From NCBI RefSeq assembly GCF_017591425.1, contig NW_024467106.1:28076501-28140500 (forward strand): 64,000 nucleotides of DNA. Reading direction: 5' to 3'. Shown one piece after another: positions 1-11,716 of this stretch (positions are counted from its first letter, which is position 1; each line of letters begins with the position of its first letter). The notes under the pieces are model-generated. The model worked only from the letters and a program-made list of their open reading frames with translations. It was not told the DNA's origin and made no database searches. Source of the stretch: Ochotona curzoniae. Taxonomy: Eukaryota > Chordata > Mammalia > Lagomorpha > Ochotonidae. A program made the position numbers and the translations under genes.

Positions 1-2148
1 CCTCATCACCAAACCTTCCAGAGCTAAGAGGATTAGCCCGTTGTCATAGACATGCAAAGACCACCTATTTCTTTTCTTTGGACCCACTGCTTGTTTTGCA
101 AGGCTTTCAGGCTCCTGTGAGAAGCTTGACTTCTGAACTTTGAAGGCACCTGCCTGGTTTCTGACTTTACCTACCCACCCCACGACTTTTGAGGGAGCAG
201 GCCTGCAGACTTAACTCCTGGAAGCCCAGGCTAAAAGCAGGAGAATTTGGAACAGAGTGGTGAAGACAGAGTAAGGGAGCTGGGGCTCAGGGTGGCAGAG
301 GCCAGATGAGGTGGCAGAAGTGTGGGCAATGGGGAGCTGGACATGGCTCAGGAAGCAACATAGAACTCCTTCCTTCTCAGGAGTGCAGGACTGCCTCTGG
401 AAATAAGGCCAGATTCCTGCAGGGCTGAAGTGAAGATGCAAACAGCACCAAATCCCACAGAGCCTGGCCTTCAGACGACACCCACAGCAGGTTATTAGCT
501 TGTAGATGCCCTGGCGCGCCAGCCCCCTCACAGCCCACCCTGGCTGGGCCTCCCTGAGAAGTTTCGGTTTGCATGGTGAGACTGTCTCCATGGAGCTGCT
601 TTGGGGAGGAAACAGGCCAGTAGAGATGAGGAGAGGCGCTGGCTGTGCATTAATGCAACCGGAACTTGAGGTCTGATGCTTTCTAACTATGCTTGCTTTG
701 ACATTTCAGAAACAAAAAACAAAAACAAGTGACAACCCTCTTTCCCCCTGCATGGACCCTCTGCTATTTACCTAACGGTTGCTTCTCATGAACCTGTCTG
801 TGAATGTCATTTTGCTTTCTCAGAAATTTGGTCATCTGGCTTGGTTTTCTTGCCTGGGTATTTTATTAAGCTTTGGGCTACCTGGGAGATCTCCAGCCTG
901 CCCCCAGCGATATGTGAGGTGTGAGCTGCAGACTTGGGGGCAGTTCCATAGAAAGGCAGAGATGCTTGGATTTAGTAACCAAGAGATCTAGTGTGTCCAT
1001 TGGCAAGCATCATTGTGCAGAAGCCCAGGTTTCACCATCATAGTCCTCTGGTGCTTGTCTGTTCCTCCCTTAACCTCACTTTTCTTTTATGCAAGTGAGA
1101 ATAGAATAGAAAACCTACTTTTTACATGGTGCAGAGGAAGTGAGAATCAATGAGGGCATTTCTGGTTTAGCCAGAGAAAACACTTTATCAACTCTAGCAG
1201 CAGCTGCAGTCACCAGGCCTGGGACTTCCCAGGGAGCAGACCTTCGCTGGAAGCCACTGGCATTGAAAACCCAGTCTCCATGACTGCTTCCTCTTTGCAT
1301 GAACAACAAGCATCACTGCAGACCCTGGAATGATGGGGCTCTCAGGTGGGATGATCAAAGGACACTTAACCTCAGCCCCTCAGCCCCTCAGCCCCTCAAC
1401 CCTTTGGTCCCCAGAAACCCGACTGGACAGGCTAGAGTCTTGCACAGCCCAGCCCACATGGTTGACATGCCCTTGCCATGGAGTGTGCAGTGCAGTGGGC
1501 ACATTACATTAGAAGTCCTTAAGAGTGGAGGAGTGATTAGGTTCCGCTGGAAACTTGGTTGCTGCTACTGCTGCTGCTCTCTAAGAAAGAGAATAGAAGC
1601 CAATGAGTGACTCAGGGCGGGCAGAAGCCATGGCTTGGCGCTGGTCTCCAGAGAGGCCATTTAGTGCATTAATAATCTATGAGCTACTTCCACCTTCTGG
1701 ATCTGTTACAAATCAGAAAAGGGAGGAGGAGGAGAAGTGAGATGAAGGACATGCGCTGTGGACCATGCAGAAAGGTAGGAGGCACTCGAGGGCCCAGGAA
1801 CTTTCTGCCGTGCTGTGGGATGGCAGGTGCAGGAAAGCCCACATGGGAGAGCAGGAAGAGCATCCTCTGTGGAGAAAAGGAAAGTTCCTGGGCATCTCTT
1901 CATTTGGCACAGCTTGGAGGAGGTTGGAGGAGGCCTCAGAAGGGTTTTCTTGGCAAACGAGTCTTGGAGTTGGCTCAAGGAAGCATTGGTAGTGGCCATA
2001 GCAACAGAGTTTGTGGGACCCAGAGTGGTGAGGCGACAGGCAAGCTGCCTGCTATCGCCACAGGGGTGGTGAAGGGAGCATGAGAGAGCTCCCAGAGTCC
2101 AGTAAGGCAGCACCAGCTGGCATCTTACCAGACACACCCCACCTCCTC
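1..2148. other. Single-copy intron sequence, no element recognised
   Basis: Moderate GC and no repeat recognised. The only local structure is a threefold tandem of CAGCCCCT at 1373-1396 and an A-rich patch near 712-727. Open frames here lack splice context or family similarity and are treated as chance. Confidence 0.5.
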
Positions 2149-2162
2149 CACACACACACACA
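2149..2162. repeat. (CA)n microsatellite, 7 units
   Basis: Uninterrupted CA dinucleotides within a C-rich tract. Confidence 0.9.
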
Positions 2163-2509
2163 TGCATTTGCCTTGAATCTTTAGCTCCAGCCCCCCAGAA
2201 TTCCTTGAGGCTACCCAGCTGTCCTGTGTTCTTCCAAGCCTCAGCCTTCCTCCAAGAGGTACCCTCCTGCCCACTCCCTCCCCCTTGAAAGCCGTATCCA
2301 GCCTGAAAGAGCTGTACATAGGCTTGTTTCTGCAGTTTCTTCCTGGTTTAGCCCTCCATGGCTCTGCACAGGCCTGGGCACTCACTGTCTGTGGCAATCC
2401 AAAATCCTGCTTTCTCAGCAGAAGGAGTAGACCCAGGTGGTTCCCACATCCAACCTGGCTTGCATGGATCCTGGCTGCAGCTGCTGGTCTTTGGAGAAAA
2501 GGGTTCTTT

Positions 2510-2610
2510 CTTTATTCATTCATTCAATCACTGACTTATGCTCAAATTCATTCATTCGTCCTCTCACTCAACAAGTGCAGCACCTGTCATATGCTCTCCA
2601 AACTCCCCCA
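2510..2610 (-). repeat. L2 3'-end fragment, antisense
   Basis: ATTCATTCATTCAAT followed by a degraded 'ctcactcaacaagtgcagcacctgtcatatgc' pattern fits the reverse complement of the L2 LINE 3' end (in antisense: TTCATTCA, then AACAAATATTTATTGAGC, then the last-exhausted 'tgtgccaggc' block). Confidence 0.5.
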
Positions 2611-5600
2611 AACCAGTGCAAAGCCATCATCCAACCCTGACAGCCCAAGGGACAGAGGCATGGGAAAGAGACCGCTGGGTGCCATAGCCAGGACAGATGG
2701 CTGGGATTCCACAGCTCTGAGTAATTGTCCCTCTGATGTCCCTCATGAACAGAGAGGATTAGGGCAAATCAGCATCCTCCTCAGAGCCTCAATGAACTCA
2801 TCTGAGTAATGGGGCAAAAATTGGGTCTATCTCTCTGCTAGAATGTCAGATACAGTGGGAGAGGTGGAGCCAGTGGAGACTCTACCCACAGACCAAGAGG
2901 CGCCGTTGTCATCCCTGAGGCTTTGACCAGCAGAGGCTCCAGCCTGGCCTTGGCTGGGGGATACCTTGAAGATTCGTAGGTTCCCTCATATGTCTTCAGA
3001 CTCAAAGCTGTGGGAATGAAATGATCTCTCACAGGTCATGGAGGTGAATCAGAACAGCCAGAACCTTAAAAAAAAAAAAAAAAACACAGAGCCTGTAAGA
3101 GCAGCATGGTGAGGCCCAGGGCAGGTCCTGGTGGGGTTTCTCAGCAGCAGCATGCTGAATGAGAGTGTGATGGCTCCCCATCTATCCTCACCAGGGACCC
3201 AATAAGTTTCCTTCCTGTCTATCTGGCCAAAGAGTCAATTCAAGGTGTTGACCTCCTGTTTTAAATTCAAGACCCTTGAAGCTAAAGCCACATCAGTCCC
3301 CAGTGAGTAACCTGGCTGGCCTTACTCTTGATGAAAGTCTCCCCATTGGGCACCTCAGTCCTTTTTCAAAAACAGATGGGGTGTAAATAATTCAGTCTAA
3401 TAAATAAGTCACTCATACTGCCTGCCAGCCAGCTGGTGGTGCTGGCCATTGGTCTACTTGCAGGATACTCCTGAGCTGCATGTGGCATCATAGGTGAAGT
3501 TGGGAAAGAACTGGAGAGGAAATGAGAAAATGGATTCCCTCCAGGGAACATGCATGTAACATGGAGATGCTCCCAGTGCTACATGGGTGCTGGGAAAGGT
3601 GGAAGGAACAAGTGTGGGGTGCAGTGCCAGGCCCCCAGCAGGTCCTCAGCATCCTTCCTATTGCTTCATTCCTGCAACATGCAGTGACAAGTGCTGGTCT
3701 CCTAAGAAGTGACTACAATGTCCCTTCCAGTGGTGGTACTCAAACTTTGGTGGATTTGAAGGTCTCCCTGGAACATTTGAAAACATAAAAGCTCCCAGTC
3801 ACTTAGGGGGACCAACCTTCCCTGTTTGCCTGGGCTGGGCGTTCTCATGGGAAAGAGGACTTGCACTGTGGAAGCCAGGGGAGACTAGCAGACTGGCATG
3901 AGCTGGTCAACCTCACCTGCTCTTGTCTGTGTGCTGTGCATGACAGCCCAGGTGAGTCTGAGCACTGCCCAGCTGAGACACCATACTTAGATTCATGCTG
4001 GCTTGCTCATGGGATGGGGATGATAAGAGGGGATTCAAATGACAAATGAGGAGGGTTGGACTAGACAGTGTACCCCCAAAGTGTCTGATGATGAATCACC
4101 AGCTGGGCAGCATGGCAGAGGAAGGTCTAGTTTGCTAAACACATAGATTCCCAGTGTACTTATTCAACATCATCGTGGAAGGAGCCTGGGGAACTGATGT
4201 TTAATAAGGACCCTTGAAAATTCTTATTTTCAAGGAATCTTGGGAGATTCAAAGAGTGCCTAAACCAATGGCTAACAGCCCACAACAGCAGCTGCCCAGG
4301 GTCTACTCCAGACCTGTTGGTCCTGGGCAATTTTTAGTTTTCCAAGGTGCCGCTGCCTTGGTTTACCTGAGGTCTCTGCAGGGAGAGTTACCCAGGGAAG
4401 GCTTAGATGTGGGAGTTGCTAAGACAGCAGCTGTTGGTTCAGGCTCTAGATTGCTCTTTGAACATCAAGGTACAGGATCAGATCTGGCCTGTGTTCTCCA
4501 GCTCTGGCCATCCCTGAGGCCATCATCACAGGCCATGGGCACTCTTGTCAGACAGTGGTGTGGAGCACATCTTGACACCTAACTCATAGTCTCCTGCAGC
4601 CAGGGAGCCTCCTCCCCATACCCATACTGTGGCCCCAAATAAGCAGCCATGGGAAGGGCACCAGGTACAGTGGGAAGAGACCTGGCTTCCCAGCCCAACC
4701 CTGCCCTTTCCCAGCTGAGTGGCTTCATACACACTGCTCACCCTGCTAGAGCCAGAGTATCTGCATCAATAGCTGCTGGGCTGTCCTTCCAGCACTCCAG
4801 GGAGGCACCGACAAGACCAAACTGGGATCAGGGTTGAGGAGCTGCTGAACAATGCTCCAGGGACAAAAGTTGGACATTATGTCATGACTTGACAGTGACA
4901 GCCCAGCCTCAGTTCCTGTTGGATGGGAGTGGTGTGTGTTCATCGTGCAGACAGGGAGGTGGCAGTCCAGACTGGCTACCATGCAGGTAGGTGCACGTTT
5001 CAGTATAGGTCAGTTTTGCTGCAGTTCACAGCCAGACTTTGAGGCTGGTTGGCTGATGACCCCAAATATGTTTCTCACCTTAACCTGACAATGGCATCTG
5101 CTGACCCTGGGATGACTATGACGATGTCACCCACAGAGTCCCCTATAGTGTGTGTTGTATTTCCTTTCCCCTCTGGGGCTCCACTCAAGGACAGAGGCAC
5201 CCAGGTGGCCTTCTTCTCCATGGTGGGGAGCCTGGGATCAGCTCCCCAGGATGAGCTAAATGGTCTGAGAATCTGCCTTGCTCTCCGTAGGCCTCTTCCT
5301 GCCCAGGAGGAGCACTGGGTCAGTTGATAATGTCAGGTCATTATTCCCTGTGGCTCAGAGCCATCTGTGCCTGCCTGACACCTGGCTTCCTCCCTCTTGG
5401 GTCCCTGCATGTGGCTTTCTTCAGCTTCTGTGACCTGCTTCCCTTCCACTCCTAGATGCTGTTAGAAGAACTATGCAGGTAGTCAGGGTTCAAGGTCACT
5501 AAGCAAGTAACTCCACATATAAAAGTGACCATTTGACCCCCACACCCAGCCTGGTCTCCACCAGCCTTTCCAGGGGAAAGGATGCCTCTTGTATAGGTGG

Positions 5601-5699
5601 GGGAGAATGCCCAGGAGGTTAAGCAGCCTGTGCCAGGTCAAACCTCAAGTAGAGGCAGAATGGAGGGGCCAGCATGTCATTGAGATGCCCTTCTAACCC
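2611..5699. other. Mostly single-copy intron
   Basis: No confident repeat. There is an A-run of 18 at about 3066-3083. A weak hAT-like patch lies around 3735-3800 ('agtggtggtactcaaactttgg'), and a weak MIR-like patch around 4680-4750. The rest shows nothing recognisable. Confidence 0.45.
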
Positions 5700-6010
5700 T
5701 TCCTTCTTTGTGCTTAAGGATTGAGTCAGCTCTGTGCAGCTCCCAGGCCTTGGTTCATGCTGCGCCCACAGCTAGATGCCCCCTCATTTGGCTGAGGCTG
5801 TGTGGTTTCTGATATTTAGTTCAAACGTTACCACCTCCTCCTGAGAGTCTTCCTAATCTCCCCTAACCTTGCTCCCCAGCTGAAGGAGGTAACACCACTC
5901 TTCCACTTGTGTCAGTCACCACATGGTTGACTGGTTAACCATTCTTACCTGCCTGGCCTTTGGCTGTCCCCAGAGAGCCTAGCCAGGGATCTGGCATTGA
6001 GTTGAATCTC
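5700..6010 (+). repeat. L2 LINE 3' fragment, sense
   Basis: The order of blocks follows the L2 3' region: CCCCTCATTTGGCTGAGGC, then TTTAGTTCAAACGTTACC, then CTCCTGAGAGTCTTCC, then a terminal 'ggatctggcattgagttgaatc' region. Considerable divergence indicates an old copy. Confidence 0.55.
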
Positions 6011-6149
6011 AGAAATCGTGAACTAATACCCCTGAGTGCCCTATCCACAAATCGGTTTGTGACCCCACTGCCCTATATGTCTATGGCCTCCACCATGGTT
6101 CTATCACTGTATACAAATGAATACGTTGACTCTACACGTCCACCCTAGG

Positions 6150-6215
6150 AAGCAGATGTATTCACAGATGGGGAAACTGAGGCTCGGACAGGCTGTCACC
6201 TCTCAGCCTGGGTTG
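6150..6215 (-). repeat. MIR core fragment
   Basis: CACAGATGGGGAAACTGAGG is the classic MIR core in antisense (acagatgaGGAAACTGAGGC). The flanks are too diverged to define the ends well. Confidence 0.55.
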
Positions 6216-6615
6216 AATGGGCTGTGGATTTTCAAGGACTGCCAGTGCTGAGTGACTCCAGAGTCCCTGCTCATAACCCCCTAGGCTATGCTTCCTGTCC
6301 CACAATCTCATTCAACTCTTCTAGCGATGTAGGTGGCGAAAGAGAGCAGACATCGTCTTAGTTAGGACTGTTTCCAGAACTGTTTCCAGGTTTAATGAAA
6401 CCAGTTGGCCTGCTTCCCACTACCTACAGACCCCAGTGAGGTTCCTCAGGAGGCCTGCGGCAGGAGGGCTGGACACAATGGCTCCAGATCTTGTGTCACT
6501 GTAGCTGCCTTTCAGCCCAGACAGGCGAGAAGCTGACAGCCTCACTGTAGAAGACTCTGCTGGCGTGGGCCTTTGGACACAAGCAATGTGCTTGTAAATC
6601 ATTCATGACCTGTGG

Positions 6616-6645
6616 GTGCGCGCGCATGCACACACACACACACAC
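6616..6645. repeat. (GC)n-(CA)n alternating purine-pyrimidine tract
   Basis: Thirty bases alternate strictly between purine and pyrimidine: GTGCGCGCGCATGC followed by (AC)8. This composition is the textbook Z-DNA-forming type. Confidence 0.9.
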
Positions 6646-6989
6646 CCTTTAAACTTATTACTCATTCTGCAACTTGTTGTGCATAAAAAATAGATGGCTT
6701 TTTTGAACTCAGAAAATAGATGGAGTGATTGTTGGTGAAAATCAATAATTGTGCTAAGTATTTCAAGCATCTAGTACTTGTAGTTCTACTCTGGGTGGTT
6801 TTATAATGAATGAGTCGACTTTTTAAAAATAGAGCCCAGCCTATATTTGCTTTGAATTATACAGAAGCCTTTTGGTTTGAGTCAGCTTACTAAGAAGACT
6901 AAATTATTTATGTTCCACCATGCAGAGTTCAGCCTTATATACAGTGGGAAGGGCTAAACTTGAGAGAAACAATCCCTGGTTTGATAAGT

Positions 6990-6991
6990 AC

Positions 6992-7023
<32 letters not shown>

Positions 7024-7253
7024 AAGAGAGAGCGAGCAGACAGGTCTTTAATCTGCTAGTTCATTCTCCATCTGGTTCTCCCACATGGATGGCAGAGGCT
7101 CAGTTGCTTGGACCATCTACTGCTACCTTCCCAGGTGTATTAACAGGGAGTGGAATCAGAAGTGGAGCAGGTGGGACTTAAACCAGCACTCTGATGTGGG
7201 CTGCTGGCATTGCAGGTGGTGGCTGAGCCCCTTGTTCCACAATGCCAGCCCCT
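6990..7253 (-). mobile_element. C-type lagomorph SINE, antisense
   Basis: A (GA)n tract (6992-about 7032) marks the antisense 3' end. It is followed by the C-SINE body in reverse (TGGATGGCAGAGGC, TTGGACCATCTACTGC, CAGGGAGTGGAATCAG), ending TGCCAGCCCCT at the tRNA-derived head. Diverged, so an older copy. Confidence 0.85.
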
Positions 7254-7674
7254 GTCTGGAGCTCTTCTTAATCAGCAGGTTACCTTCTGGTGTCCACACA
7301 AGGCTCGTTGCCCATTCTGTTTGTGCCTCCAACAGACACATCCATAGCTCCCCCTGGCCATTGTTTCAGGTTCAGCACCTCATTCATTGTTATCTTCGCC
7401 CCATGGCTGGGGACTGCTTTCTGTGTGGTTGATGTCAGAGTCCAACCAACATGTGTTCTAGAGCTGGGAGAACCTGCAAGAATCTTTGTTCTTTGTTTTG
7501 TGATTGAGTACTATGTCTCTCAACTGTAGGTGAGCAGCATCCTGGGTTCATGCATTTTTAAAAGTACAGTCCCAGTACCATATCATGGTCAGTTGCAGAC
7601 GTTAATAACTTTGTTTTTGCCACTCTATTTGTATTTCCACCTTTCTCCAAAGTCTCGCTCCATTTTTTTTTTTT

Positions 7675-8065
7675 AATATTTCAAACCCACACAGAAATGA
7701 AGAGAATAACGTTATATACCATGTTCTGAGATCCCTTCAGCTGATATTTACATTTGGCTGTATTTGCATTTCCTTGTCTCTCTTTCACCCTTGCCTACAT
7801 ACCACTCAAGCATACATGCACACGTGCACATGCACACATGCAATCACATTTTTTGCATCGAAACATACGACAATAGTTTGCAGACAGAATGACACCCCAC
7901 CCCATCACATTACTATAACTCTCCTAAGACCAATTACATTTCTTACACATCCATGATATAATTATCATACACATAAAAGTTTAACAATGATATAATAATC
8001 TTACTTGTCGAATGGTTCATATTTCAATTTTGCAGTTATCCTCAAAATGTCCTTTTTTACCATTT
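7675..8065 (+). mobile_element. Ancient L1 3'UTR-like fragment, sense
   Basis: Collinear with the old mammalian L1 3'UTR: 'tttcaaacccacacagaaatgaagagaata', 'gcagacagaatgacacc', 'ctcctaagaccaattacat', 'tataattatcatacac', 'aagtttaacaatgatataataat', 'caattttgcagttatcctcaaaatgtcc'. An ACATGCACAC-rich insertion occurs around 7800-7850. Confidence 0.65.
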
Positions 8066-8189
8066 ATTGGGAGAAAGGAGGGAATCTGGGATCCCAGCAA
8101 GGAGCAGGCATTGTGTCTGGTGACAGGTGCTCAGTCTCCAATCAAATAGAATGGCCATCCTACTTTATCTATCCTTGTGTGTGTATTTT

Positions 8190-8197
8190 TCTGTCTG

Positions 8198-8229
<32 letters not shown>

Positions 8230-8252
8230 CCTATCTATCTATCTACCTAGGA
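8190..8252. repeat. (CTAT)n microsatellite
   Basis: About 15 tetranucleotide units, mostly CTAT with CTGT units at the 5' side and two CTAC interruptions towards the 3' side. Confidence 0.95.
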
Positions 8253-8284
8253 TATGGATCTCTTTTCTGAAAGCCTCAGGCAGT

Positions 8285-8620
8285 TTTTTTTTAAGATTTA
8301 TTTATTTTTAATACAAAGTAAAATATACAGAAAGGAGGAGAGACAGAGAGGAAGATCTTCTGTCCGATGATTCACTCCCCAAGCAACCACAATGGCCGGT
8401 GCCGTGCTGATCTGAAGCTGGGAGCCAGGAACCTCTTCCGGGTCTCCCATATGAGTGCAGGGTCCCAAAGCTTTGGGCCATCCTCGACTGCTTTCCCAGG
8501 CCACAGGCAGGGAGCTGGATGGGAGGTGGAGCTGCCAGGATTAGAACCGGCACCCATATGGGATCCCTGTGGCGCGTTCAAGGCGAGGATTTTAGCTGCT
8601 AGGTCACACCACCGGGCCCC
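8285..8620 (-). mobile_element. C-type SINE, antisense, young-looking full-length copy
   Basis: Begins with a T-run (antisense A tail), runs through AAGATCTTCTGTCCGATGAT, CTTTGGGCCATCCTCGACTG and CCATATGGGATCCC, and ends CCACCGGGCCCC at the tRNA-like head. Target-site duplication AGGCAGT flanks it at 8278-8284 and 8621-8627. Confidence 0.93.
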
Positions 8621-9189
8621 AGGCAGTGGTTTTATGAAGTGTCCCACATCTGTATTTGAGTTCTTTCTTGATCAGATCTGGGCAAGAATGCCACCTGCTT
8701 GGTCCTGTGTTCTGTCTGGGACCCTGAGCCAGGAAGCCCCAAAGGCAAGGTGCATGACTGTTGAAGATGCTTTGATCTTGGCAGTGGCGACTGCTGGATT
8801 GATCATAAGGGGTCTCTGCCCTCTGTAACTGTGACATCCTGTAGGGGTGAAAGCTCAGATCTTCTGAGCGTGCTGTTCTTTGCTCCCTTTCCCCTCCTGT
8901 TGCAGCGTCAGTAGATGATGCTTGCCTGCCACAGTGTCAAGCTAGGTTATACAATGAGTATTTTCTGATTCTCTCCCTTCTCTGATATGAACTGCCCATT
9001 CTCTCTGTGGGTCAGTGTTCCCTTATCTGCCACTTTATTCTGCTTTCCCTGCTCTGTGATCTCATCCTTTCCCTACTAATTGGAGCACTTGATGCATGTT
9101 TCACCTGCCCTGTTCCTGGAACCAGCCTTTCTCCCAAGATCTCTGATCCTTCCTGGTGAGAAATCAAAATTGAGATAGTAGGACTGACT

Positions 9190-9475
9190 CAACTGCAAGA
9201 CCATGTGGGCACCGGCTCATGTCCCAGCTGCCCCAATTCCCATCTAGCTCCCTACTTGTGGCCTGGAAAAGCAGTGGAGGATGGCCCAAATTTTTGAGTC
9301 CCTGCACCTGCATGGGAGACCTGGAAGGGGCTCCTGGCTTTTGGCTTTGGATCAGTTCAATTCTGGCCATTTCAGCCATCTTGGGAGTGAACAAGCAGAT
9401 GGAAGAGCTTTTTCTCTCTATTTCCTTCTCTCTGTAAATCTGTGTTTCCAATAAAAACGAGTAAATCTTTTTTAA
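9190..9475 (+). mobile_element. C-type SINE, sense, head degraded
   Basis: The body is clear from CATGTCCCAGCTGCC through GGATGGCCCAAAT and TGCATGGGAGACC to TTCCAATAAAAACGAGTAAATC and a T/A-rich tail. The 5' tRNA-like part is diverged or shortened. Confidence 0.85.
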
Positions 9476-9899
9476 AAAGTTGAAACAGCATCTAGGAGGT
9501 GGGTGTGCTTGTTGCTACTGGAGCTTGCTACTTCTAGGTTTGCCCATGGACTATAAGTCACCCAGCCTGAATTTTTCAGAACAGTCAAGCTCGTGGAAAT
9601 TTACAATAGCCATGAGAAAGCAGGGATTTGTGTTGGAATTTTAAAAAACAAGAACAAGAACAACAAAATGAAACCCAAATACAAGGCATGAATGTTGATT
9701 AAATCTTAAAATTTAAGTGAGAAGTTGAAGGAATTTGTAGACTCCCTGTTAGAGGATAACTCAAGTTTTGTACTCTTGGGTATCAATATTGGGAGGCTAT
9801 CAAGTTGTAGCCTTAGGAGACACATTCATAACCATTTAGAAGTAACCTGTCATGTCTCTGAGTTAATTTCAAATGGTTCAGGAATAAAAATCACGAGTA

Positions 9900-9942
9900 G
9901 GTGTGTGTGTGTATGTGTGTTTGTATGTGTGCATGCACGCCC
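9900..9942. repeat. Imperfect (TG)n microsatellite
   Basis: GTGTGTGTGTGTATGTGTGT with TTG, ATG and GCATGC interruptions. Confidence 0.85.
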
Positions 9943-10199
9943 AGAAAGGGAGAGGGGCAGCATGTGTAGAAAGGAATGGCTCTAAATGAAAGGCACCTGG
10001 TGTTCACCATGCTGTTATTCCGATGTTTTTGTGGGTTTGAATGTGTTCACAAAAAAAAAAAAAGCTGTAATTGTGCACATGGGTGTGGGGGCAGGCAGTG
10101 AGAACATACTCTCCTTACCCGACAGAGAAGAGGAGTCCCAGAGTCCCTTCATGGAGTGTGTGTGATTCTGCTGGCATCTTCCTATGCCCTTAGCTTCCT

Positions 10200-10440
10200 T
10201 TGTGTTGCCTTGGTTTTTTTCTTTCATATTTTTTTCTTTTTGATTGATTTTATTTTGAAAGCAAAGCAACATGACTTTTATATGATTCCATAGTGAAAAT
10301 GATACAATATACAAGGGCTCTTGGCTCTGCTGCCAGTTCCCCCATTCTGTGCCATGACATCCTAGTGAGAGACTATTGGATTTGTTTTTTCGTTTATTCA
10401 GTCCATGTCTCTTACTGCAGACATGTGTGCTTATCCCTTG
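10200..10440 (-). repeat. Possible lagomorph LINE 3' fragment, antisense
   Basis: T-rich start then 'gattttattttgaaagcaaagcaacatgac', 'gattccatagtgaaaatgatacaatatacaaggg' and a C-rich stretch. The design resembles the antisense LINE-1 3' end at 13029 but the match is loose. An A-run lies at about 10051-10063 nearby. Confidence 0.35.
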
Positions 10441-10471
10441 TCCCTCCTTCTTTCACAAAAGAGAGTATATA

Positions 10472-10920
10472 GAGAGTACTTCAGAAAGCCCAAGGATATT
10501 GAAATCAAGAATGCATCTGTTTCAATAAAAGCATTTTGAAATCTATGCACAGTGTTTTCATAATGCAGTGTTCCATGAACATTTTTTAAGATTATTTTAT
10601 TTTTATTGGAAAGGCAGATTTGCAGAGATAAGGCAAGATAGAGAGGTCTTCCATCCACTAGTTCACTGCTCATGTGGTCAACAACAGCCGGAACTGAGCT
10701 GATCTAAAACCAGAACCCAGGAGCTTCTTCCAGGTCTCCCACGCAGGTGCAGGGTCCACAGACTTTGAGCTGTCCTCAACTGCTTTCCCAGGCCACAAGC
10801 AGGGAGCTGGATAGGAAATGGAACAGCTGAGATATGAACCGTATGGGATCCCAATGCCTGCAAGCTAAGGATTTAACCACTGAGCCATTGCGCCAGGCCC
10901 CTGTGAGCTTTTTCAAGGAC
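10472..10920. mobile_element. Short mariner derivative (MITE-like), split by a SINE
   Basis: The left end reads GAGTACTTCAGAAAGCCCAAGG. The right end, read in reverse complement, has AATGTTCATGGAACACTGC, so the ends are diverged inverted repeats of the same ACTTCAAAAAGTTCATGGAAAA type seen at 43496 and 38511. The interior 'atttcaaaatgc' and 'tctatgcaca' also match. A SINE (10582-10901) sits near the right end, and GAGCTTTTTCAAGGAC after the SINE continues it. Confidence 0.55.
10582..10901 (-). mobile_element. C-type SINE, antisense, inserted in a mariner derivative
   Basis: T-run and AAGATTATTTTATTTTTATTGG start, body with CTTCTTCCAGGTCTCCC and CTTTGAGCTGTCCTCAACTG, end GCGCCAGGCCCC. Imperfect duplications TGAACATTTTT (10576) and TGAGCTTTTT (10904) flank it. 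Confidence 0.9.
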
Positions 10921-11004
10921 CTGAATGTAGGCACTCTTCTGAATTTTGCTGCTTTTCACAGATTTTCTTGGAATACACTGGGTCATCATGATGGGAAGTC
11001 TTGC

Positions 11005-11205
11005 CTTACTCTGCAGAGGTGCCCGGTACCTCTTTGTGTGTAGCCCTGTGCTTTGTGCAACCTGTCCACTACTGCAGGGCATTTGGGTAGTTTTCCAATC
11101 CATTGGAATAGCCTCAGCCACTTGTATCTGGGCCAGTGTGAATGGGGGTTCATTTCTAAAAGTGGGATTTCCGGATCAAAAGAAAAACATGTGGATGATT
11201 TTCCT
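11005..11205 (-). mobile_element. Ancient L1 ORF2 3' fragment, antisense
   Basis: Order of 'gggcatttgggtagttttccaatcc', 'gccagtgtgaatgggggttcatttctaaaagtgggatttccggatcaaaag' follows the antisense strand of an old L1 ORF2 3' end ('atttgggtagtttccaat ... aagtgggattgctgggtcaaag'). Confidence 0.5.
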
Positions 11206-11382
11206 AAAAAAATAAATCTTTGGTAAATAATAAATCCAGCAGATGAACTTGATAAAAAAAAAAGAGCAGAAATTAAAAGACTACTGTCTAAATGGGAACA
11301 CAAAACACTTAGAAGACATAGTCCCTTTGTGAGAGAGGCTGCTTTGAAACCCTGACATGGTCCTCTTTAGCCTGGCACTTTT

Positions 11383-11702
11383 GGGGTAAGATTTATTTAT
11401 TTTTATTTGAAAGGCAGGTTAAAGAGAGGACAAACAGAAAGATCTTTCATCCACTGGCTCACCCCTTTCCCATAAATGACCGCAACAGCCAGAGCTGAGA
11501 CAATCTGAAGCCAGGGGCTTCTTTAGGGCCTCCCACATGAGTTGAGGGTCCCAAGGCTTTGAGCCATCTTCTGTTGCTTTCACACATCATAAGCAGGGAG
11601 TTGAATTGGAAGTATGGCATCCAGGACACAAACCGGTGCTCATATGGAATGCTGGCACTTGCAAGTGGAGAATTAGCCAGTTGAGCCATCACATCAGCCC
11701 CT
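11383..11702 (-). mobile_element. C-type SINE, antisense, with 14-bp duplication
   Basis: AAGATTTATTTATTTTTATTTG start, body with GCTTCTTTAGGGCCTCCC, end ATCAGCCCCT. AGCCTGGCACTTTT at 11369-11382 and AGTCTGGCACTTTT at 11703-11716 form a near-perfect target-site duplication. Confidence 0.93.
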
Positions 11703-11716
11703 AGTCTGGCACTTTT

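Noticed and set aside
2285..2809. 174-codon open frame on +
   Set aside because: Runs through an L2 3'-end fragment and single-copy intron; not a gene.
7371..7379. REST/NRSF half-site TTCAGCACC, of interest in a neuronal gene
   Set aside because: The second half-site (GGACAGCGCC-like) is absent at any normal spacing.
8192..8250. CTAT array as a functional element
   Set aside because: Ordinary interrupted tetranucleotide microsatellite.
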